DNA of 64,000 bases from Rhynchosporium graminicola (taxonomy: Eukaryota; Ascomycota; Leotiomycetes; Helotiales; Ploettnerulaceae), in NCBI GenBank assembly GCA_900074885.1, contig FJUW01000026.1:248001-312000 (forward strand), in the 5' to 3' direction. The notes under the pieces are model-generated. The model searched no databases. It was not told the origin of the DNA and saw only the letters and a program-made list of their open reading frames with translations. The translations under genes and the position numbers were made by a program. Below, piece after piece: positions 56,501 through 64,000 of the stretch (the stretch's first letter is position 1; each line of letters starts with the position of its first letter).

Positions 56501-59500
56501 TTTCTGCCACCTTTGCCGTACACTGAGACTAATGAGTTTTTCCTGTCTGCTCCACCAGGTACAGGCGATCCACCCACACTGAGCAATCCACCTGATGCTT
56601 GACTTGGCCGCCTCTGGCCAAATGCCTCTAACGGGCCTAGCTCCTCGAAGCTGGAATCATTCGAGTTCTGCGCAGGACTGCCATTGATGGTCCCTTGGGG
56701 CGGAGTTGGCAACTCGCCTGGTACATGGGGTGCTCTAGAGGCGGGTTTTGGGAAATTGTCAAGCACATTCGATGAGATGTTGAGCGTTTCCAGCTTATTG
56801 GCCCACCACAGTTCCATCGGCAACTTCTTCAGATTGTTCTCTCTGACGTCTAGGAATCGCAATTCAGTGAGACAGCCAATCTCCGCAGGGAGACTGCTCA
56901 AAGAGTTTCGAGCAATGCTAAAATGTTCGAGTTTTCGCAGCTTTCCGATGTGGATCGGCAAAGACACGAAATGATTCTTGTCAAGAACTAGCTTAACGAG
57001 ATTCGGCATCTTGTCAAAGGCAGCATCAGGAATATGTGCTAATTTGGCATTTGACAATATAAGTGTTGTCAAGGTCGGAACGGTATTTAGTATCTCAAAT
57101 TTTGTGACAGGATTCGAGTTGAGACGTAGAACCCGAATTTTGGTAAATTCCGACTCGCAAACAGAAACTGAATTGTGATCCGCGGAAATTTGCTCAACCT
57201 TGGGCAATTTGGCGATGACATCGATGCTGGAAAGAGCATTGTATCGGACATCGACTTCCTTCATATTGAGAAGTTCTCCAAAATTTGCAGGGAGAGATCC
57301 ATTCAGTCGATTATTGGTGATGACAAACCGTTCCAGGTTCTTCAGCTTGTCAATATCGTCCGGAAGACTCGCTATACTATTGAAGCTCATGTCAATGTCA
57401 ACAAGACCCTCCAACTCACACAAAAACTCTGGGAATGAGTCCAGGAAATTCGAGGATAAGTTCAACGTTCTCATTGATTTGAACCCGCCAAAGTAGGAAG
57501 GCAGACTTCCTAGCCGATTGTTTGCCAGTTTAAGACTGATTAGTCCCTGCAATCTAGATAGCTCTGCATGTTCGAGTTGTTCCAACCTGTTATTGGAGAC
57601 ATCGAGTATAGTGAGTCGATTTGCGCGACTAAGACCGGGAGGCAGTTTCCATGCCTCGTTATTGATGAACTTGATGTCCCGTAAATTCTGACACGATTGG
57701 ATGAAGTCCTTAGGCAGATCGAGTGACAAATTCCGGGACAGATTCAGGGAAATTATTTCCGAGGCTTTCGAATAAAGAGATATGGGAATAGTGATTAAAT
57801 TTTTGCCAGACAAGTCGACGTGGCTGTATTTCTGTACTCGACTAATTCCTGGATCGTTAGTGACAGATGCGTAGCCACTTTCTCGTGCCGGGACAAAGGA
57901 GAAGCGACACAGGTAGCTGTTATCCTCTCTCCCCACGTCCTCTATCTTGTCGTTTTCCTCGTAACCAGCTTGCTCGAGAAGTCTCTTTTGTATAACTACA
58001 GGCCTCTCGCCAGCCCCGAGTATCCGCTGTAGGTCGTGTTTCTTCATTACGATCTGGTAATTTTCCAAGCTATCCGTCATGTAGGTCTTTTTTCCCACCT
58101 GGTTCATGATATCCGTAACAGTTGAATTGAGGGACGTTGATAAGGTAACAAATGTTCCATCGACCCTGAAAATACGGATGCAATATGGAGCAGCATTTTC
58201 GTCGGCCTTTGGTGGTATTCCGGTGTCGTCAATCTCATCCAAGCGAGACATGTTATCGTCGTTGACCTTTTTGACAGCCCAACTGTCTGGTGCGTCCCAT
58301 CTCATCCCTCCCGCACTCTCGGCTTCGATCTTCGCTTCGTCATCAACATTCCCAACAAAAATGTTATTGTCCAGCGGTGTCAGTGGTGGTGGCTTTGTTA
58401 GGATTCCCTCCATGTTCGACAAATTCGTATCCAGACTAAAAATCGACCCCGGCATCGCCACCCTCTTGTCATTTGGATCAATCGATTGTTCCATGTCATC
58501 CGCGGCCTTCGATTTTCCCTTTCGAAATGGCAGCTTGGTAAATGTCCCTTGACGGGATCCACTAGGTCTACTGCCACTATATTGGGCATTGTCACTCCTC
58601 AAGAGACTTTGTTCTGATCCTCCTACACTCCCCTCACGGGTCCATTGTCCAAATTCGGAAGATCCGTACGATTTTGTAATAGATGGCGGTGTTTGGAAAG
58701 AACGTGTTGAGCCCGGCATCTCCTTCAGTCGAGACTGCGGTTCTTCCTTGTCCTTGTGTTTTCGGAATCGTCCAAGAAGCCTCCGCTTCGTGCCTCCATT
58801 TGGTGAAGTTGATCCATCAGTTGTAGACGGCTTAGAGGGCTTGGCACTCCAATTGCTCGGTGTAGGGCTATTGGATCGTTTTGGGAGACTGGTGCTCGAG
58901 GCGTTCCCCATAGCTATACCCATCGAAGTCGGCGCACCCCTTCCGTGTCTGGAAATTAGCCCCGAATTCTCCCTACTGAGAGATGGTCGCAACGTTCTAG
59001 GATCCTCGTGACTCTTGTTGTGTCTATGGCTATGGCCCGGCAGGTGTACATGCCCCGATCGCGAGGAAGAGGACGTCTTTGGCGGGACCGGCGGGCCTTC
59101 ACCGGTATATCTGCCTTTGTCTGGGCCAGAAAGTTTTTCTCGAACAGGCGCTTCTCCGTATTTAGAAATGTCCTTGATACAAAATCAGTTTCTGTGAGGA
59201 GTGCTGTCAAATATGCAGTAGGTAAGTCCCAAAAGGGAAGGAGGCAAGTAGATAAGCTTCTGGCTTAATGAAATGTAACCCGATTCAATATGGGAAACTG
59301 CATTCGCGATCTAGGAATTCGGACTGACCTGAGAGTCCTGGTAGAGGAATGGCACAACATCACTGGAAGGAATTGGTGTTCTTGGTCGTGATGCGCCTGG
59401 AGATGCGTCTCTTTGTGTCTTGTCCGTTGCAGACGAATGATTCCTCTCTCGGTGGCTGCGGGCAAAGGAATGCGATCGAGCATCTTTGCTATGTGAAGGA

Positions 59501-60508
59501 AGGCTCGAATCAGAGCCGTCTCGACCTGGAAAGTCCTCCCCAAAAAAGGTCTGCAACTTCTTATGTATACCGTGCCGCGTACTCGATTTCGAACCCACAC
59601 TACTCGCAGTCGTCACACTGGCCACCGAGGGCCTCCTCTCGTCTCCAAAATATAAATCTGCGGGCGAATCGCTCGTATTTGTGTTTCCTGTCAAGCCTGT
59701 GCCCGGCCTGAAGCTAGGCGACAACTGTGAGCCCTGCGAGAGGTTGTCGCTGGAATCATTGTAGAAAGTTGTGCCAAATGCGCTCGAGGGCGAAGTGACA
59801 GTCCCGTTCGTGGACATCCAAGGCGCAATCTGATTTGGCGAGTCCAACGCGGTTGGGGGGTTGTGTTGAATCTTTGGGATGGCTCCTCCTCCGGTTTCCA
59901 GCACAGCAAGATCGCGTCGATAGTTGGCAAAGTCGCTCATACGATGGTCCCGGGGAGACACATTGGGAGAGGAGTTCGAGTGCGAGGACGGAGATGTGGC
60001 TATGGCTGTACGTGGAGCAGTAGTGGTTGGAGAAACTTGAGTATCTGTCTCGGGTCTGGGAGAGCGCAATGCAAGCACCCGTCAGTCAATGGAACGAACA
60101 TGGTCTGCAAGGGTTTGGTCGTTCGCAGATGTCTAAGCCAAGGATTCAAGGGAAGAGAAGGGAAGGGAAGGGATTGCAACAAGGAACGGCAAAAGAAGTC
60201 TACATGTATCTTCGGTACGAACACAAATGAGACATATGCTGACGAGCATGTATGCATGGATCAGATAAACAAGAGATCACCGTTTCAACGACTCACTTGT
60301 TCCTGGCATCAGTATTAACAGTCATTCCATTCCCATTTCCATTTCCATTTCCTCGTCGCGATGGGCCCCGAAAGAGCGAAGAGCCAGAGGTAGTGGATAT
60401 GGAGGGGATGGACGGCAGCGGCCCTTTGATGGTCTCTGTGGATTTCCAGCTGTCCGTGCTCGAGCTCGTCGCAGAGCTGTTGCGAGCATCCTGGTCCCTT
60501 CTGGCCAT
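53522..60508 (-). CDS. Adenylate cyclase with RA, LRR, PP2C-like and cyclase domains, 2178 aa
   Basis: Makes cAMP for protein kinase A signalling. Four exons: 60508-60297, 60055-59329, 59172-53809, 53755-53522 (2179 codons). Residues 1-640 are Ser/Pro-rich and disordered, with an NG repeat at about 54-61. The Ras-association domain lies at about 641-741 (YCIRIFRVDGTFVTLS...). Some 20 leucine-rich repeats span about 765-1420, interrupted by a Ser/Gly-rich insert. The PP2C-like domain (about 1450-1690) has YVANVGDAQ but ASRELWEY where active enzymes have ASDGLW. The class III cyclase domain (about 1754-1940) carries both metal Asp residues in FTDIKSSTLLW and KTEGDAFMVSF. The C-terminal helices are where CAP/Srv2 binds in yeast. 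It corresponds to fungal Cyr1/Cdc35-type cyclases and is activated by Ras. The exon 3 start was set by the AAG acceptor ending at 59173. Confidence 0.95.
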
Positions 60509-62997
60509 GATCGACCGCCAGTCGCAGCTAGGAGGCGGCCATGGATGAAGAGGAAGGGTGTGATAATGATATTGCGCGATAGTATATGAGGGTATTCGCA
60601 ATGTGGTGAAGCAGGTGAGCCAGTGGTGGAGGGATGCTGTCAAGCGGTAGTGGAGTCGTAACACGAGAATGAATGATGGAGGGGAGGGGAAGTACTGTAT
60701 TGTAGCCGCGGGCAAGCAGGGAAGAGGGAGGAGGTTGGATGAGGCGCTTGCCGAGCTGGCTGGAACGCCGGATAGGGACTATTTACTTACTATTGAATGT
60801 AACTTACCTGGTATATTCTACTCATTCTGAGTTAATTGTAAGTCTCACCATACTAGATTTGACTGAGTAATTGAGCTGAATAAGTACGTCGTCGACTACA
60901 ACATGGGCTGTTATCTGTCATGGATAACGACATGGTATTGCATCCAATTGCATTGCATGCACGCATGGGCCATTTACGGTATAAGTACAAGTACAGTACT
61001 TATACTTACCTGACTTTTTTTAGTGTAAGTAAGATCTCTTGGCAACGCTCGTGGAGGCAAATAGTGCGATGCAACGGTGCTGCATCTTCCTAGCCATGCA
61101 TATACTGATATTACACTGGGTTGTCGGTCTATGGACTGGTGTTTATAAGCAGGAAGGGCTTGTTGTGTTGTACGAAGTAAACAAGAAGAGAGAGAGAGAG
61201 AGACAGGAGGTCGTCAAATGGCTCAGTCAAGCATCGAGTACATTGGCAGCGAATGGACAGTAGCAGATCTGTTTCGACTTGAATGATAAGAGCCTGACCG
61301 TCCATAGGGACATGAAGGTATCATAATTATCTTGAGCTCCATATTCCTACTTCTCTATGATGCTACTCTATTTTGCCCAATACTTAGCTCCTGGTGATCA
61401 ATATAGCTCTTCAAATTGGTGTCATATCAGACAGAATAAGTGCTCCTCCGCTCGGAAAAAGAGTTCAATCTACACATGTTGAATGCCATATTCGTACTAT
61501 GTACTGATCGACATCCGGCTCGAAGCAGCTGTCAGTTGGTATAAGTACCCATACCGTATCGGCACCTACCCGTCGGGCGTGTTAATTATACTATTGAGAC
61601 AATCCGCTAATCATTATTTGTTCTTCTTCCAGAGTGCAGTTCGTTAATACAAGGAGCAATTGCTTTTTAGCTTTAAGCTCGATTGGCATTTTCGGACAAC
61701 CTCCATCAAATTCCTTCTTCTCTGTACTCACTCCACCAAGACTCCATGGAGTCGGTACCGAGCTCATCACGTGCTCCTCATCAGCTCTTCCACCGCATCC
61801 TTCTTCGGAAACATCGGAAACAAGTTATGCTATAAGTATATCCAACACCGATCCATCGGCCTCTTCTGAGAAAGGTTCTTTTCTACCGTAAACGCGCAGC
61901 CGCGCAGTCTGAAACACTATCCTCACACGTCCTGTACAAAATATGCCATGCACGCACAACGTCAATCATTAACCAACAGATCAAACGGCGATCATTCATT
62001 ACCCACTTCGTGCGCAACTCTGGGGTCTTCTGTCTGTCAAGTCGATGTGTTGTCTTACTGTTATCGATGTGTTGTTGACAGAATGTGATGGATACCTAGT
62101 CTCCACGGAAATGGTACGGACTTATTTATACAGGCAAATCGAGATTACTGTTTGAGCTACAAGAAGGCCTGGGAAATTTGAAAGATTTCACACACATTGT
62201 ATGTCGATATCGCTCCAATGAATTGTATTATTTAACATTCAATTCTGGAACTGGGCATCCACACACTTTCATTAAGTAACATGTTTCATCAGAAGTTACC
62301 TCCACATTTAAAGTAGCAAAAAGAATGTTTCAAACCAGCTTCTGCGCACCGGAATGCACTTCTTCTGGTCCTCATCTTCATGTCTGGCTCTGCAAACTTT
62401 CTCTAGTTGAGTTCCAGTTCGGGATGTAACAGATGTGATATTTAGAAGGATCCCCCAACAGCAATTCGTCTTCCCGAGACAAGACATGGATGCGTAAAGC
62501 TTCAAGAGGATAAGCTCAAATTCACGTGATCGGGCTGTTCCAACTACTCCTGGAGAGAAATTCTAGAGAAATTCAACTAAACACTATGTGAACTGTATCA
62601 AAGCCTGTTATTTTTCTTGCTCCCAATTTTGAGCCGCTCTTTTCATATCTCATTGAAACACATGTCGGAACGTCATGATAGTGACGTGCTACTTTACTTG
62701 CTGCGGAAGGAAGGGGTAATGCAACTTCCCCTAAACAGGTCCAACAAGCTGTTTATTCAATTTCCCCTTCCTCTTAAGTTCTTCTTCTGTCGTCTCAAGA
62801 TATCGTCCATGCAATGTCCTCTCATTCCGGACCTCGGTGCCACGGAGCAGCATCCAATTTCCTCAGGAATGTCAATAAATCACAAAGGCACTTTCACCCC
62901 TTCTCGTCTTAGGGTATCCTAAAGCACGTTCTTCTTGTTCAAGCATCATTATTCCAAAGTTTTGGAGAGCTGAAGTCCCACAAAGCTTATCTGTAAC
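60509..62997. other. 2.5-kb divergent intergenic region
   Basis: Adenylate cyclase promoter on the left, promoter of the last gene on the right. A GA repeat lies near 61188-61202. Short open frames (for example 61634-61891 and 62617-62922) have no support. No RNA gene recognised. Confidence 0.6.
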
Positions 62998-64000
62998 ATG
63001 GAAATACCAGGCGGAAGAGCAAGAGGGAGAGGAAGAGGGCGACCATGGGGACGTCCAAGAGGAGGCGGAGCACCTGCTTCAAGACCGGTGGGATACATAG
63101 GGCCACCTGAAATTTCCTTTACTAGAACCCGGGTGAGCTCTAGCTTGATAAATTTGGCGCTGCAGGGCTAACAACTTATCAGAGGGAATGGGGTAGAGCG
63201 CAAGAAGCATATGCAAAGGCTCGACAGGATAGATTGACGCACATATACCGGACTGAGGTATTACACGACGTTGAAATGCTGAAGAAGCCCTGGTCCACGA
63301 ACAGCACTGTCATTGCCACGACCGACCGGAATCCCTTCGATGGTCAGGAGTTTAGCCAGATTTTGGCTGCTGAATATAATGTCAGAAGAACGCAGGAGCT
63401 TCCTCTGGAATGGCTGAAACAATATTTTGTCACTTATATGAGAGATGAAGACGAGTCTAGACTGACAGCGCAGCGGGAAGAGTTCAATAATACACATTTG
63501 GTAGCCTGGGGAGACGTACGGCGCCGCTGAGAAACTCATATGAAAAGAGCAAGGCTGATTGCTAGAAGGATAAAATTCTCATCGACCCATTGGAGCAGCT
63601 TTATAAAGCCTGTTATGGGCAAGATACACGAGACGATAGCCTTCTAAGGACTCCCAATTCACCTTGTAAGTGATCTGTCTGAGGCTCTGCTGAAGCTGAA
63701 GGGTTATTGTAACCGTTCGTTGTTCTGGCAAGGCTAATGACACGAATATCTAGTAAGCAGCCTTCTGTGGTCTTATGATCTATTGAAAGCTCTGCGAGTT
63801 CGGAGAAGATTCGCGGATGGCGGAAACTTGAAGGTTTCCGAAGCTCCACTGCCAGATGGATCAAACTTTGAACCTCACAACCATTTCCTCGCAGCATCGT
63901 GGATCTTGCATAGGTGCTACATTCGTCTTCTACACCAGCGATCGCTTCACGTTGGATCTAGCTCAGTGGGAGAAAAAATGCTCAAGAACATTCTCTCGAT
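62998..64000 (+). CDS. Hypothetical protein with Arg/Gly-rich N-terminus (partial, runs off the right edge)
   Basis: Exons 62998-63132, 63183-63515, 63569-63665 and 63754 to beyond 64000 join in one frame with GT-AG introns of 50-88 nt. The first 30 residues are an R-G-R-G-R-type low-complexity run (GGRARGRGRGRPWGRPRGGG), a pattern that often binds RNA or is arginine-methylated. The rest is charged and helical (EEFNNTHLVAWGD, LLWSYDLLKALRVRRRF), with no known domain seen. At least 275 residues lie inside the window. Retention of the second intron (63516-63568) would end the protein after VRRR at 63530. Confidence 0.7.

Noticed and set aside
1..64000. tRNA or rRNA genes and CRISPR arrays
   Set aside because: No B-box context of the GGTTCGAATCC type in a fitting arrangement was seen by eye, and no spaced direct repeats. 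A tRNAscan-type search would settle the tRNA point.

Overview
The window looks like the chromosome of a filamentous ascomycete (Pezizomycotina; a Leotiomycete would fit, but the species cannot be fixed from here). The reasons are short introns (mostly 45-160 nt) with GTAAGT/GTATGT donors and CTNAC branch points, a Zn(II)2Cys6 regulator, a very large leucine-rich-repeat adenylate cyclase, secreted GH3 and AA5 enzymes, and a repeat at the left end mutated in the style of RIP (repeat-induced point mutation, C to T in CpA). Exon structures below were assembled by hand. For every intact, complete multi-exon gene the summed exon length is a whole number of codons.

Layout. 1-6830: a dead Ty3/gypsy LTR retrotransposon on the minus strand (integrase, RNase H, reverse transcriptase, protease and gag remnants, then a probable 5' LTR), interrupted at 2832 by a one-base assembly gap. 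6832-8816: a decayed protein-coding locus next to the element. 8817-11475: gene-poor. 11476-13227: F-box-like protein. 13228-16793: no gene seen. 16794-19944: secreted GH3 beta-glucosidase (9 exons). 20267-22536 (-): epoxide hydrolase. 23455-24989 (-): triple-KH RNA-binding protein. 26186-27225: coiled-coil protein, possibly CENP-K-like. 28702-29525: tandem ABM-type protein. 31235-33328 (-): Zn2Cys6 transcription factor. 34156-36392 (-): Src1/Heh1/MAN1-type inner nuclear membrane protein. 37284-38333 (-): small heat-shock protein with a long RGG-rich N-terminus. 39481-41078: lineage-restricted protein built from phase-0 exons. 41563-43992 (-): PAN-PAN-AA5 copper radical oxidase. 43993-47776: gene-poor. 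47777-49369: type II membrane O-fucosyltransferase-like protein. 49963-50937: KANL3/TEX30-type alpha/beta hydrolase broken by an in-frame TAG. 51338-52460 (-): dienelactone hydrolase family protein. 53522-60508 (-): adenylate cyclase (2178 aa). 62998 to the right edge: start of a multi-exon gene with an Arg/Gly-rich N-terminus.

There is no obvious biosynthetic cluster. The genes are a mix of housekeeping functions (nuclear envelope, mRNA binding, cAMP signalling, chaperone) and saprotroph or plant-associate functions (beta-glucosidase, copper radical oxidase, epoxide hydrolase, dienelactone hydrolase). The most interesting observations are a tandem 3' splice-site pair in the SRC1-like gene, positioned so that alternative use would delete the second transmembrane segment (recalling the alternatively spliced yeast SRC1), the phase-0 modular gene at 39.5-41.1 kb, the Trp-to-Tyr change in the copper oxidase active site, and the single RIP-like nonsense codon in the alpha/beta hydrolase.
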